A stretch of 64,000 nt of DNA from Candidatus Eiseniibacteriota bacterium (GCA_016712505.1 JADJQY010000009.1:124001-188000), one strand, 5' to 3'; positions 6,946 through 16,444 are shown, numbered from the stretch's first letter. Program-made: numbers and translations. Notes: generated by a model not told the origin, from the letters alone.

Positions 6946-9900
6946 ATGGAGTAAGTGACCGGACCGTTCGGCAGCTGGAACGGCGGGGCGTCGTTGCCCA
7001 GCTTGATCGTTCCCTCCACCTGGAAGTTCGCCCGCTGATCGATCATGCGCCCCTTGAAGTGAATGCTGACGTTGCTCCGGCCCGCGACGGTACCCGCCCC
7101 GCTCAGCAGGAACGTGCCGTCGGTGTTGAGTGTTCCGCTGGTGCTGACGTAGGGGAAGTTCCCGCTCGAACTCAGCGTGTTGCCGTTCAGCACGAAGGTG
7201 ATGCGATCGATCGTCGACCACAAGGCGAAGGGGTCATGTCCGTGGGGATCGCTCATCGGATCCACGTTCACGAGGTAGGTCCCCGCCGGGGAACCGGGGC
7301 ACGGGCTGGGGGAGCAATCGGTCCCGGCACCGAGCCACTCCCCGTTGCACTCGGCTTCGGAGGTGCTGGTGCAGAAACCGAACCCGACGCAGCAAGCTCC
7401 GGAGGGTGTCCCGCAGGGATCCGGACTGCAGGAAACGCCGAGTCCGAGGAACTCGCCGTCGCACTGAACCGGGGTGGTCATCTGGCATCCCACCCCGGGG
7501 ACGCAACAGGCTCCCGTTCCCGAGCAGGGGTTGGACGGAGCGCAGGGCACGCCCGCGCCGAGGAACACACCCTGCCGATCATGGCAGAGCGGGATGATCG
7601 TGAGGATGCACGATCCGTCGCTCAGGCAACAGGCTCCGAGGACCGACAGGCAGGGACTCGGGTCGCAGGGTTCGTTTCCCAGGTACTTTCCGCGGTCCGG
7701 AGTGCAGAGTTCGGGCAGGGTGATGATGCAGTCTCCGTCGATCAGGCAGCACGCGCCACTGGAGTCGGGCATGACGCACGGATCCGGGTCGCAGCCGGCC
7801 CCCGGTCCGAGGAACCGACCTCCGCTCGAGAGACAATCGCCCCGCGCCTGGATCGAGCAGATCCCGGCCTTCGAGCAGCAGGCGCCGCTCTCCTCCGGCG
7901 CGCAGGGGTCGGGAGTGCAACCGACCCCGTTCCCCTGGAACGCGCCCTCGAGTTGCAGGCAGGCGGGCTCGTACATTACTGCGCAGGCGCCGGTCGGGAA
8001 GCAGCAGGCGCCCACCGAGGGGCATGGATTCGGGTCGCAATCGGTGCCGCTCCCCATGAAGTAATCGCCCGCGGCCTCGCACCCTTCACGGGTTCGAATC
8101 CGGCATTCGCGTGTTTCATCACAGCAGGCTCCGGAGGAACTGACACACGGATCCGGGGTGCAGCTGGTTCCGTCCCCTTGATAGACACCGTCGTTCGCGG
8201 CGCACAGGGCGCTGGTGATCTGCGCGCACGGGGCCGTGGGGAAGCAGCAAGCTCCGGTTGGCTGCGGGCAGGGGTTGGGATCGCAGATCGAGCCCAGTCC
8301 CTGGAACGAACCACCGTGGCAGTCATCCTCCGTGGTGAGCGTGCAGGATCCGTCGTCGAAGCAGCAGGCTCCGCTGGTCGCGGGGCAGGGGTTGGGGTCA
8401 CAAGTCGACCCCGCTCCCTGCCAGGTGCCGCCGGCGAGCGAGCACTCCGCGCAGGTGAAGATCACGCAGGTGCGCTCCGCGCCGCAGCAAGCGCCGGTGA
8501 CCGGAGGGCAGAGCACTCCGTCCTGTCCGTTCTCGAAGCTCAAGCCGAGATCGGTGAGATTCCCGCCGTTGTTGCGCACCACGCGAGTGCCCGCATCACC
8601 ATGCACGCCGGCCGGATTCCCGTCTCCGCCGTGCCCGCCGTTTCCGACGATCTCGATCGAGAGGTCGCCTCCACTTCCCACCGGGTCTCCCTCGCCGCCG
8701 CGTCCGCCCTCGACGGTGCCATCTCCACCGGCGCCGCCTGGCCCACCGGCAAGCGGGGCGCAGGGATCGAGGCAGTCGTGCCAACCGGTGCCGGCATTCC
8801 CACCGTCGATCGTGGCCTCGCCACCGTCACCGCCCGCAGCGAAAGGGTTGCCGGCGCGATCGCGCACCCGCGCGTCGCCTCCTCGACCGCCGGTCGCGAC
8901 CGTGTTGCCGCCGTCGCCTCCCGGAGGGAACGTCTCGTTCCCGTCATTGCCGTCTCCGGACGATGCGATGGCCGATCCGCCGGGTCCGCCCGCTCCGCCT
9001 ACGACCTGGAGATTGCCCAACCCGGCGACATTCACCGCGCGGAGTCGCTTCTCCGGAGAGTCCCCACCGCGGCCGCCGGTCGCGGTGGCTTCTCCGCCTC
9101 TCTGTGCCGGATGGGTGTCCGCCGGCTGTCCGTCCGCGGCGTTGGCGTCCGCGTTTCCGCCGCGCCCTCCGTCGCCAATCTCGAGGGTGAGGGAGCCGAG
9201 GATGGAGATCGCCTCGCGACAGCGGATGTCGATCAATCCGGAATCACCCGCACGCTGACCCGTGGCCAGAGCGGCGGCCGCCGGCCCGCTGCCATCGTTC
9301 TCCAATCCGGTGGCCTCGGCGTCACCCCCATCGCCTCCGCTCCCGCTGGAGATGGTCACCCCGCCGTCGAAGGAGATCTCGCCCGTGGCGAAGATGCTGA
9401 CCTTGCCGCCCCGTCCGCCGCGCCCGCCCTTGGCCACGGCACTGCTGGTCGACTCGTCCGTTCCCTTGCCGCCGCGGCCGCCATCCTGCGCCGCGATGGT
9501 GACACCATCGAGAATCTGGAGGTGGCCGCGCACTCGCAGATCCACGTCGCGCCCATCGCCGCCGCGCCCCCCTTCGCCCTCGCGGTCGGTTCCGGCGCGC
9601 GCCGGCCGATCGTGCCCGAAGAGCGACTGGCGGATGATCCAGATCGGGAGGTCGTCTCCGCCGGTGGTTCGCGGTTCGGCCGCCGCGCGCAGGTTGCCGT
9701 TGGAGTCGGGGAAGTCGGCTTCGGTGAGGGTGGAGTCGTTCTGGATCAGAATCGATCCGCTGCTCACGATCTCGGCCCCGTCGAAAGTCATGTCGCCGTT
9801 GCCGACGATGGTGATCCCGAGGGTGTCGCCGCTACCGTTCCCCGGATTGCGCACCCGGCCTCCAATGACGATCGCACCTTCGCTGCGAAGCTCGATCGCC

Positions 9901-10157
9901 CGGCCCGCGGACTGCAGAGTCCCTTCGATGGTCACGGTCTCGCGTGCACGGAGAATCAGGTCGTCGCCGGCGGTCACGGTCACCGACGCCGGGATGTGGA
10001 CAGCATCATAGGTGTGCGTCCCGGCGAGGGTGAGATCCGCGGTTGGCGTGAAGTCCTCGCCCTCCATTGGGGGGGCGGGGGATTCGTTCTCCTCGCTGCA
10101 TCCGACCACCGCGAGGAGCCAAACTACGAGCAATAGCGCCGGCACCCGTGCACGCAT
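6927..10157 (-). CDS. Giant lipoprotein with Gly-rich beta-helix region and ten six-cysteine repeats
   Basis: The 1076-residue protein starts at ATG 10157 (GGAGG five bases ahead) with a lipobox 'LLAVVGC'. Residues about 30-530 are strongly Gly-rich, with recurrent 'GGRGGDG', 'GGNG' and short strands such as 'SISILGSLTLEIGDGG', suggesting a repetitive parallel-beta structure. Residues about 550-950 contain ten tandem modules of about 40 residues of the form (S/T)GACC-x5-C-x7-C-x10-12-C-x4-C, usually ending 'CDPNPC' or 'CSPDPC'. The last 115 residues start at 'GTYLVNVDP' and look like a lipocalin-like or beta-barrel domain. All cysteines are in the extracytoplasmic part, so three disulfides per module are likely. 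It is probably a large surface or stalk protein; its function is unknown and no catalytic motif is seen. Confidence 0.82.
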   Translation of the reverse strand: MRARVPALLLVVWLLAVVGCSEENESPAPPMEGEDFTPTADLTLAGTHTYDAVHIPASVTVTAGDDLILRARETVTIEGTLQSAGRAIELRSEGAIVIGGRVRNPGNGSGDTLGITIVGNGDMTFDGAEIVSSGSILIQNDSTLTEADFPDSNGNLRAAAEPRTTGGDDLPIWIIRQSLFGHDRPARAGTDREGEGGRGGDGRDVDLRVRGHLQILDGVTIAAQDGGRGGKGTDESTSSAVAKGGRGGRGGKVSIFATGEISFDGGVTISSGSGGDGGDAEATGLENDGSGPAAAALATGQRAGDSGLIDIRCREAISILGSLTLEIGDGGRGGNADANAADGQPADTHPAQRGGEATATGGRGGDSPEKRLRAVNVAGLGNLQVVGGAGGPGGSAIASSGDGNDGNETFPPGGDGGNTVATGGRGGDARVRDRAGNPFAAGGDGGEATIDGGNAGTGWHDCLDPCAPLAGGPGGAGGDGTVEGGRGGEGDPVGSGGDLSIEIVGNGGHGGDGNPAGVHGDAGTRVVRNNGGNLTDLGLSFENGQDGVLCPPVTGACCGAERTCVIFTCAECSLAGGTWQGAGSTCDPNPCPATSGACCFDDGSCTLTTEDDCHGGSFQGLGSICDPNPCPQPTGACCFPTAPCAQITSALCAANDGVYQGDGTSCTPDPCVSSSGACCDETRECRIRTREGCEAAGDYFMGSGTDCDPNPCPSVGACCFPTGACAVMYEPACLQLEGAFQGNGVGCTPDPCAPEESGACCSKAGICSIQARGDCLSSGGRFLGPGAGCDPDPCVMPDSSGACCLIDGDCIITLPELCTPDRGKYLGNEPCDPSPCLSVLGACCLSDGSCILTIIPLCHDRQGVFLGAGVPCAPSNPCSGTGACCVPGVGCQMTTPVQCDGEFLGLGVSCSPDPCGTPSGACCVGFGFCTSTSEAECNGEWLGAGTDCSPSPCPGSPAGTYLVNVDPMSDPHGHDPFALWSTIDRITFVLNGNTLSSSGNFPYVSTSGTLNTDGTFLLSGAGTVAGRSNVSIHFKGRMIDQRANFQVEGTIKLGNDAPPFQLPNGPVTYSITGTRR
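7294..8505 (-). repeat. Ten tandem 'GACC' six-cysteine repeats (protein-level)
   Basis: Each unit is about 120 bases and encodes GACC-x5-C-x7-C-x10-12-C-x4-C, with a conserved 'G.FQG.G' or 'G.FLG.G' segment before the fifth Cys. The units are diverged at DNA level, so the array is an old protein repeat and not a recent DNA amplification. Confidence 0.75.
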
Positions 10158-10301
10158 CAGAACCTCCGGGGAAGGAGTGAAGCGATCGCGAACCCACGTC
10201 GGGAATGAACCGCGGGAAAGTATCGGGGTCGACGGAGGGACGGTCAAGGATCGGAATCGCGCCGATGCCGGTGGAATCGACACGCGTCCGGCGGAGTGCT
10301 G

Positions 10302-12386
10302 CTAGGCAGCCCGTGCCGGGCCGACGGCGTCCGAAGCTTCGACCGGAAGGGTGATCCGAACGATCGTGCCGCGCTGGGGTTCACTCTCCAGCCAGATCTT
10401 GCCGCCCATGAGACGCACGATTTCGGAGGAGAGGGTAAGTCCGATTCCGGTGCCGCCAAAGCGCCGCGTGTGCGACTCGTCCGCCTGCGCGAATGGCTCG
10501 AACACCTTGGAGAGCAACTCGGCGGGAATCCCGATTCCGGTGTCGGCCACCTGGATCTCGAGGGTCGGGGCGTCGTCCACCTGGTCGTGGCGCACGCTGA
10601 AACTGACTCTGCCGCGCGGGGTGAATTTGACCGCGTTGCTGAGCAGGTTGAGCAGCACTTGACGCAGTCGAGCCGGGTCGCCGGTCACGCTGGACGGGAC
10701 GTCATCCGCGATCTCCCAGCGGAGAGAGAGCCCCTTGGACTCCGCACGTTCGGAAATCAGCCCGTGAACCGGAGCGAGCTCGTCTCGGAGCACGTAGGGA
10801 CGCGGAGCGACCTCCAGCTTCCCGCTCTGCGCCTGCGCGAAGTCCATGACGTCGCTCAGCAGGAGAAGCAACGAGTCGGCCGCGCGCCGGACGAGTAAGA
10901 GGTGGTCGATCTGCTCGCCGGTCACGGCGTCGTCCCGCATCAGATCGGTCAATCCGATGATGGCGTTCAGCGGGGTCCGGAGCTCGTGGCTCATGTTGGC
11001 GAGGAACGTGCTCTTCGAGCGGCTCGCCTCCTCGGCGCGATCGCGCGCCTGAGCCAGGTGCTCCATGGCCCGGTGCTCCTCGGACACGTCGGAAATCGTC
11101 AGTACCGTGCCGCTAGGCAGCGGGCGCCCGCTGATCGAGGCCCAGATCTGCGATCCGTCAGCGCGCTCGATGCGCACCACGCGGCGGTGTAGACGTGCGG
11201 CGTCTTCGGCGCGCATCGCCGCCACGATCTCGAACCCGGCCAGTGGCTTCCCCTGTTCCTGGCAGAATCGCAAATCGAGGGCAGAGAGCGTCCGTCCTTG
11301 GAGTTCGCCCCCCAGCAGGCGTCGCGCGGCGTCGTTGGCGGCCACGATCCGCTCGGCCGGATCGAGTTGCAAGATTCCCTCGTCGAGCACGGAAACGACC
11401 GAGGCGTGTTCCTGTTCGCGCTCGTTTAGTCGCGCCGCGCGCAGTCGGGCGAGATCGACGGCCTGCTCGCGCATGGTGTGCAGGCTGGTCATGTTGGAGA
11501 AGAGCAGGAGCACGGCGACCAGCGAGATGCCGAAGACCACGAACGGGGCGAGGCGATCGCGGGTTGCGGCGTGCGAGCGCGGAGCTACGAATCCCATCGA
11601 CCAGATGCGCCCCACGGCTTCGACCGTCGTTCGCTGGCGGAGCGCGCGAGGCGCTACCGCGTCGCGACGGACGAACGGGATCGGGTGGTCCGGATCGGTG
11701 ATGTCATCCACCGTGGCGAGAGCCTCGAGGCTTTGCGGCGCGAGCGAGGTCTCGAGCAGTTGCCGTGGATCGAAGAGCAGAAACACGATGCCGAGTTCCT
11801 CTGCCTCCTGCCCGGCGGAACTCCGGCAGACCGGGAGGAAGAGCGTAGCGAGCGGCTCACCGTCCGCTTTGCTCAGCAGGATTGGATCATCGGAGGAGCA
11901 GCACAGCTCCGAGTGGAGGAGGGCGTAGACGATTCGCGGGGACACGGCGAGTGTTTCCGAGCCCGTCGGCTGCCACAACGTGGCCGTGACCCCGGACAGG
12001 TCATGTGCGCCCGGGTTGGTGTGCCATTCGTGGGATCGGGGCAGAAAGCCGACCCCTTGAACGGCCGGCAGCCGCCGCTCCAACGCATAACCTCTCGCCC
12101 AGGAGGCCCATTCCTCGGGGGTGACTTCCTGACTTGCCACGAAGAGCCCCCGCGCACCCGCCAATACGTGGCTCATCTCGCCCATCGCGCCGACAAACTC
12201 GGCCTGCGCCCCCACGGCCAACTCCTCGGAACGTCGGGACTGATCCTCCACGATCTCGGAGCGCGTGCGATGAGCAGCGAAAAGGCAGGCGATCGTACCT
12301 ACGACGAGGACGAACCATCTCCCCAGCGCGTCCGCGCGCGCGCGGCCCGGGAGGTCCGGCCCGGAGTCGGTTTCTTCGCTCACCAT
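10302..12386 (-). CDS. CHASE-PAS sensor histidine kinase
   Basis: The 694-residue membrane protein starts at ATG 12386 behind GGGAG; a GTG ten codons upstream lacks a clear ribosome binding site. A first membrane segment ('WFVLVVGTIACLFAA', about 23-38) is followed by an extracytoplasmic CHASE domain (about 45-275, with 'GVGFLPRSHEW' near its middle). A second membrane segment ('FVVFGISLVAVLLLF') comes next, then a PAS domain containing 'LDEGILQLDPAERIVAAN'. The HisKA helix carries 'SHELRTPLNAI' (phospho-accepting His about 467), and the HATPase domain shows 'NLLSNAVKFT', 'DTGIGIP' and 'FGGTGIGLTLS'. No receiver domain is attached and no response regulator lies nearby, so its partner is elsewhere. 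CHASE domains bind small ligands; the ligand here is unknown. Confidence 0.9.
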   Translation of the reverse strand: MVSEETDSGPDLPGRARADALGRWFVLVVGTIACLFAAHRTRSEIVEDQSRRSEELAVGAQAEFVGAMGEMSHVLAGARGLFVASQEVTPEEWASWARGYALERRLPAVQGVGFLPRSHEWHTNPGAHDLSGVTATLWQPTGSETLAVSPRIVYALLHSELCCSSDDPILLSKADGEPLATLFLPVCRSSAGQEAEELGIVFLLFDPRQLLETSLAPQSLEALATVDDITDPDHPIPFVRRDAVAPRALRQRTTVEAVGRIWSMGFVAPRSHAATRDRLAPFVVFGISLVAVLLLFSNMTSLHTMREQAVDLARLRAARLNEREQEHASVVSVLDEGILQLDPAERIVAANDAARRLLGGELQGRTLSALDLRFCQEQGKPLAGFEIVAAMRAEDAARLHRRVVRIERADGSQIWASISGRPLPSGTVLTISDVSEEHRAMEHLAQARDRAEEASRSKSTFLANMSHELRTPLNAIIGLTDLMRDDAVTGEQIDHLLLVRRAADSLLLLLSDVMDFAQAQSGKLEVAPRPYVLRDELAPVHGLISERAESKGLSLRWEIADDVPSSVTGDPARLRQVLLNLLSNAVKFTPRGRVSFSVRHDQVDDAPTLEIQVADTGIGIPAELLSKVFEPFAQADESHTRRFGGTGIGLTLSSEIVRLMGGKIWLESEPQRGTIVRITLPVEASDAVGPARAA

Positions 12387-12506
12387 CTCACTCCCGTCTG
12401 CGACCGCTGCACGCACACCTGCCGATCAGGCAACGAACACTCCCTGCACCATCGGCCGCGCGGACCGGCTTCTTGAGTCTGACCAGCGGTTCTCGAGTGG
12501 GTTAAC

Positions 12507-12519
12507 TGATTGCCAATCA
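12507..12519. promoter_or_regulatory. Palindrome upstream of the histidine kinase
   Basis: TGATTG-C-CAATCA is a perfect 13-base palindrome in a small AT-richer patch, about 120 bases upstream of the kinase start and 44 bases after the stop of the beta-helix gene. It could be an operator, but no regulator can be assigned. Confidence 0.3.
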
Positions 12520-12562
12520 AACGGTAGAGCCATGTCTCAATAGCCCGGTCGGTCAGCGCCGA

Positions 12563-13990
12563 TCAGCGAGGCAGCAGCACCAGAGGCGACCTCCCGCGGC
12601 GGCCATCGGCACCGACCTCGAGGGTGTATGCCCCGGCCGCGAGCGGGACGGGGCTCAGCTCGCGCAGGTTTCCCTCCCAGCGGCGCAGACCGACCGCCAG
12701 TCCGGGGAGCGGGCTCGCCCACACCTGCCGTCCTCCAGGGTCGAAGAGCCGCACCCAGACGTGGCCCGAAACCTCCGAACGGAGCCCGATGCTCACCTCG
12801 CCCTGGGTCGGGTTCGGCGAGACCGACAGAGCGAGGGGAGGGGTGACCGTCGGGCCGCCCTCGCTGGCCGCCGGGTCGCATGACCCAGCGTGGATCGCGC
12901 CGAGGAAGTCCCCGCAGGAGTTATTCTCCGGGCGCGCGGGAGAGTCGGGGAACACCGCGAAGTTCCCTTCGACGCTGGGAATCGATGGGCAGTTCGGATG
13001 ATCGCAGAAGTTCGGATTTCCCAGCACCGGCGGGGTGAGGTACTCGACCGCGCCGCTTCCGGTCACCTTGGCCGGATCGATCATGGTGCAGGTCACGAGG
13101 GTGTGGCTGCCGACCGAGGCCACGAAGTCGATGTCGTCACACTTGTCGCGAACGATCGACCCCGTGACGCTCGCTTCTCCCTCTGCCCAGATCTCCGCGT
13201 CCTGGTTGAAGGCCAGAACGCAATGATCCAGGTCCACTTGGTCCGCCCGAACACCGATCCCCGCATTGCCGCTGATCACACATCGAGTGAAGCTGGCCCC
13301 GTTTCGCACCCAGACGGCTGCCGGCTCCGCCGGAAACCCAAAAGCGAGGTTGCCGGAGAAGGCGCAGTCCTCGAAGGATGCGTCGGAGTCGAGCACCGTG
13401 ACGGCGCTCCCTCCATGGCCTGAGGTCCCGGCTTCCGCGGTGGCGCGACAGTTGGAAACGGTCACGTTCTGCACCAGGGCGTGCGAGTTCTGGAGGTAGA
13501 TTCCACCCCCCTCGCTCGCGCCGCAGTCGCGGACGAAGCAGTTGCGGATCGTCGGGGAGGCGCCGAGGCAAGAGATCCCGCCGCCTCGCACGGCCTCCCC
13601 GCCCACGATGGTGAACCCCATGATCAACGCGGCCCGCGACTCGCCGCCCCGGAGGGCGAATCCGCCGTGTCGCCCCGGCGCCCCGGCGTGGATCGTCGTC
13701 ACCCCCGGACCGCCCGACGACGCGCAGGTGACGTCTACCCCACGGAAGTCCAGGTCGATGTTCCCCGGGCCACTGTAGACGCCAGGCGCAACGACCACGC
13801 GGTCGCCCGATACGCAGGAGTCGAGCGCCGCCTGGATCGTCGGGTACTCCATCGGCACGTTTCGAACCACCGCGTGTGCCGTCCCCCCGACGAGCAGCAG
13901 CAGCAGGGACACACCTCGAAGCCGCGCCCGTCCCGAGATCGACTCCCTGCGCCGCTGCTCGTTGGTTCGCCAGGCACTCGCCCACTTCAT
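12563..13990 (-). CDS. Secreted right-handed beta-helix protein with sorting domain
   Basis: The 475-residue protein starts at ATG 13990 (GAGGAG seven bases ahead) and has a signal peptide ending near 'GTAHA'. 'VPMEYPTIQAALDSCVSGDRV' is the classic opening of pectin-lyase-like beta-helix proteins. Coils follow with 'GFTIVGGEAVRGGGISCLG', 'PTIRNCFVRDC', 'GGGIYLQNS', 'VTVSNCRA' and 'FTRCVISGN', matching the parallel beta-helix repeat family. The C-terminus from about residue 385 ('LSVSPNPTQGEVSI', 'LFDPGGRQVW', 'GAYTLEV') is a divergent FlgD-like sorting module. These proteins are usually surface-exposed; no lyase catalytic residues can be identified, so binding or structural roles are equally likely. 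Confidence 0.85.
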   Translation of the reverse strand: MKWASAWRTNEQRRRESISGRARLRGVSLLLLLVGGTAHAVVRNVPMEYPTIQAALDSCVSGDRVVVAPGVYSGPGNIDLDFRGVDVTCASSGGPGVTTIHAGAPGRHGGFALRGGESRAALIMGFTIVGGEAVRGGGISCLGASPTIRNCFVRDCGASEGGGIYLQNSHALVQNVTVSNCRATAEAGTSGHGGSAVTVLDSDASFEDCAFSGNLAFGFPAEPAAVWVRNGASFTRCVISGNAGIGVRADQVDLDHCVLAFNQDAEIWAEGEASVTGSIVRDKCDDIDFVASVGSHTLVTCTMIDPAKVTGSGAVEYLTPPVLGNPNFCDHPNCPSIPSVEGNFAVFPDSPARPENNSCGDFLGAIHAGSCDPAASEGGPTVTPPLALSVSPNPTQGEVSIGLRSEVSGHVWVRLFDPGGRQVWASPLPGLAVGLRRWEGNLRELSPVPLAAGAYTLEVGADGRRGRSPLVLLPR

Positions 13991-14426
13991 CTTCCAGCTC
14001 CTCTCTCTCCTGATTCGAGTCGAACCCTCGACTCACTTCCGCATCCTGTCGCGCCATCGTCGGCAGTGGAGGGAGAGGAGCGAATCTCGTGCCCGCGGAG
14101 CGAATGCATGCACACGGCGGAGCTCGTTCGAGCTACGCGGAACTGGAGCCGGCCCAGGTCGAAGTCGGTTCCTGGCACCACGTCCGGTCGAATTGTTGCC
14201 AATGACCTCGCGATTCGCCGCCGTGAAGTGGCCAAGGATTGCGCAAGGAGCGCTGCTTGTTCCGCTGCGCTACGATGATTCGTCGCGCGTCGTAGATCGC
14301 GCATTGACCGGCCCCTCCACCGACCCTAGCTTCGTCCGCACTCAACTGGTCGGTGCGGGCGGCACGGCATCGCCCCTCGCGCCGATCAACGATCCACCAG
14401 CGCACGAGTCACCGCAGGAGGTCCCC
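13991..14426. other. Intergenic region between divergent exported-protein genes
   Basis: The region must hold promoters for both flanking genes. I see the hairpin at 14017-14034 and a second palindrome AGCTCG-TT-CGAGCT at 14121-14134, but no convincing -35/-10 pair. The plus-strand frame happens to stay open throughout, but it has no ribosome binding site or domain content before 14427. Confidence 0.4.
14017..14034. promoter_or_regulatory. Perfect hairpin/palindrome in the leader of the beta-helix gene
   Basis: GAGTCGA-ACCC-TCGACTC has seven-base arms. It lies 27-44 bases upstream of the minus-strand start in the 436-base gap between divergent genes, and could be an operator or a leader RNA hairpin. 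Confidence 0.3.
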
Positions 14427-16409
14427 ATGTCAGATCCTCGCGGAGTGTTCGAGCAGCCAGGATGGAGCACGGTCGTGCGATCCGCAGCACTCGCCGGCTC
14501 GTTCCTACTGATCTCGCCCGTGGCTTCACACCTGATCGCGCAGGGAGCGTCGAATGATCGCGCCACCCTTTCGATCTCCCCGCAGCCGGAGCTTTGGCCC
14601 GAGAGTCCGGCGAGTCCGTCCACCCAGGGCCCCCCGGAAGGAGACCAACCGCTCTTCGAAGTGGGAACGCACCGGGCGATCTCGAACGTTGCCATCCGTC
14701 GCGCCGACTGCCAGGTCGACGCCTTCCTGAAGAACGAACTGCTCCTGACCAACGGCATTCTGACCTCCACATCGCAAGGAGGGTTGGCGTCACGCCTGGA
14801 GGACGGGGCCGAAGACGAAGATGAGCAGTACCTCACCCGGCCGTTCAATCACTTCTACAACCCGGTCACCAACGGAGGACTGAACGACCTCACCTCGGGG
14901 ATGAACTCCCTGCAGTGGGCTTACAACGCCGGGAACAACAACGAGGACTGGACCGATGCCCGGGATTCGTACTATCGAGCCCTCACCCAGCCGACGCGGA
15001 ACCAGCGTCTCACTGAGCTGGCCACGACCTTCTTTCGCCTGGGCCACGTCATCCACCTGCTTCAGGACCTGGCACAGCCCCAGCACACGCGGAACGACGC
15101 GCATCGGGTCGGGGCGGAGTTCGAGAGCTACTGTCTGACCCACTACGGCACGCCGGGAGCGATCTCCTCGCTGCCCAGCGAAGGGATCCCGAGCTTCTCG
15201 GGCGGAACCAGTCCGTTCGGAGGCATACCACCGGAGTTCGCCGGCTTCTGGGACACCGAGCAGTACACCGGGCAGGCGGCGTTCGCTGGATTCGGAGGGA
15301 CTCCCGGACTCTCGGAGTATTCGAACGCCTACTTCATCACCGACGACACGATGTTCGGCAACACCCGCATGGCCCTGCTGCCCCGTGCTGGTGCCCCGGC
15401 GCTGCGGATCTTGATGACCGACGCGGCGGAGAATCGCTCCACCGCCGCGGCCCATCTCTTCCCTCACCCGCACATCCGCAACACGAACGTGGCCAGCTTC
15501 TACCCCGCCTCGACCACCTTCGTCTGGTTGCAGCGTGAAGGAACCGACGTACCGGACGCGGTGCACTACGTCGACCTCGTCGTGCGGAATGGCGCGGGCG
15601 CCGTGGTGCATACCACTCCCAGCCTCTTCCTGATCAACGATGACAACGAGATCGGGTTCGACGACGTGACCTATCAGTCGGCCGCGTCGATGTTGATCCC
15701 AAAGGCGGTCTCCTATTCCGCCGGCCTGATGAACTACTTCTTCCGAGGAAAGATCGGCTTGCCGACGCCGACCACGACCTGGGACGGCACGGAGAAGAAG
15801 AACCAGATCGAGATCAAGAACGACTCCGCGGAAGCGTTCGGTCAGGGCACCTGGGAGCTCTACTACGACGACGTGTCGGGGAATCGGACCAAGCTCGATG
15901 CGTTCGACGCCAGCGCCTACTCCGGGCTGGCGGCCGGGGCCTCGTTCACGGCCAAGTTCCCCGAGGTGCTCTGCGACGGAGGCTACGGTTTCACCCTGGT
16001 CTTCAAAGGTCAGATCGGAAACGAACAGAACGCCATCGCGACCAAGACCTTTTACACCGCGAACGAGACATGGACCGGCACCTTCTACACGCCGAGCGGC
16101 TCCGAGTACTGCTTCGACGTGACCAACCAGTGCATTGCGATCTTCGTTCGACCGACCCCTCCCGGCTACGACATCGTCGGCTACCTTCAGTTCGTCGGCT
16201 CGAGCGATCTCTTCCCGGTGAGCGGGACCTGCAACAACGATCAACTCCAGTTCGGGATTGCAGCGGAGTGCGGAGCATACCTGTCCGGAACGATCTCCGG
16301 TTCGACCTTGACCAACGGTCAGACCTGTTGTTGGTACTGCCCGCTCGACCCACCACCGACCGGTCCCTGGTTTTGCGGATCGGTCACCGGAATGGAGCGG
16401 ACCGAATGA
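14427..16409 (+). CDS. Secreted zinc-dependent phospholipase C-like protein
   Basis: The 660-residue protein starts at ATG 14427 (AGGAGG five bases ahead); its N-terminal hydrophobic segment 'AALAGSFLLISPVASHLIA' is a signal peptide. Residues about 75-225 fit the zinc-dependent phospholipase C / S1-P1 nuclease helical fold: 'VGTHRAISNVAI' near the start, and 'LATTFFRLGHVIHLLQDLA' followed by 'PQHTRNDAH' at about 195-225, which supply the His/Asp metal ligands (HxxHxxxD-type block plus H and D/H after it). Residues about 225-660 form a large beta-rich region, including 'TWDGTEKKNQIEIKN', a 'LYYDDVSGNRTKLDAF' segment and five late cysteines. There is no sorting tail. It may hydrolyse phospholipids outside the cell; substrate and activity are inferred from the ligand pattern only. 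It leads into the beta-propeller gene after 35 bases. Confidence 0.72.
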   Translation: MSDPRGVFEQPGWSTVVRSAALAGSFLLISPVASHLIAQGASNDRATLSISPQPELWPESPASPSTQGPPEGDQPLFEVGTHRAISNVAIRRADCQVDAFLKNELLLTNGILTSTSQGGLASRLEDGAEDEDEQYLTRPFNHFYNPVTNGGLNDLTSGMNSLQWAYNAGNNNEDWTDARDSYYRALTQPTRNQRLTELATTFFRLGHVIHLLQDLAQPQHTRNDAHRVGAEFESYCLTHYGTPGAISSLPSEGIPSFSGGTSPFGGIPPEFAGFWDTEQYTGQAAFAGFGGTPGLSEYSNAYFITDDTMFGNTRMALLPRAGAPALRILMTDAAENRSTAAAHLFPHPHIRNTNVASFYPASTTFVWLQREGTDVPDAVHYVDLVVRNGAGAVVHTTPSLFLINDDNEIGFDDVTYQSAASMLIPKAVSYSAGLMNYFFRGKIGLPTPTTTWDGTEKKNQIEIKNDSAEAFGQGTWELYYDDVSGNRTKLDAFDASAYSGLAAGASFTAKFPEVLCDGGYGFTLVFKGQIGNEQNAIATKTFYTANETWTGTFYTPSGSEYCFDVTNQCIAIFVRPTPPGYDIVGYLQFVGSSDLFPVSGTCNNDQLQFGIAAECGAYLSGTISGSTLTNGQTCCWYCPLDPPPTGPWFCGSVTGMERTE

Positions 16410-16444
16410 ACCGGCGAGACACGATCCACGAGGAGGAAACATCC

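Noticed and set aside
7294..8505. Possible CRISPR-like array because of regular spacing of about 120 bases
   Set aside because: The repetition is at protein level only; there is no identical DNA repeat and the frame is open and coding.
6849..10136. 1095-codon plus-strand frame opposite the Cys-repeat lipoprotein
   Set aside because: Antisense shadow; the minus strand has the signal peptide, ribosome binding site and repeats.
14011..14040. Possible tRNA T-arm (GGTTCGACTC-like) on the minus strand
   Set aside because: No matching acceptor, D or anticodon arms around it; it is only a short palindrome.
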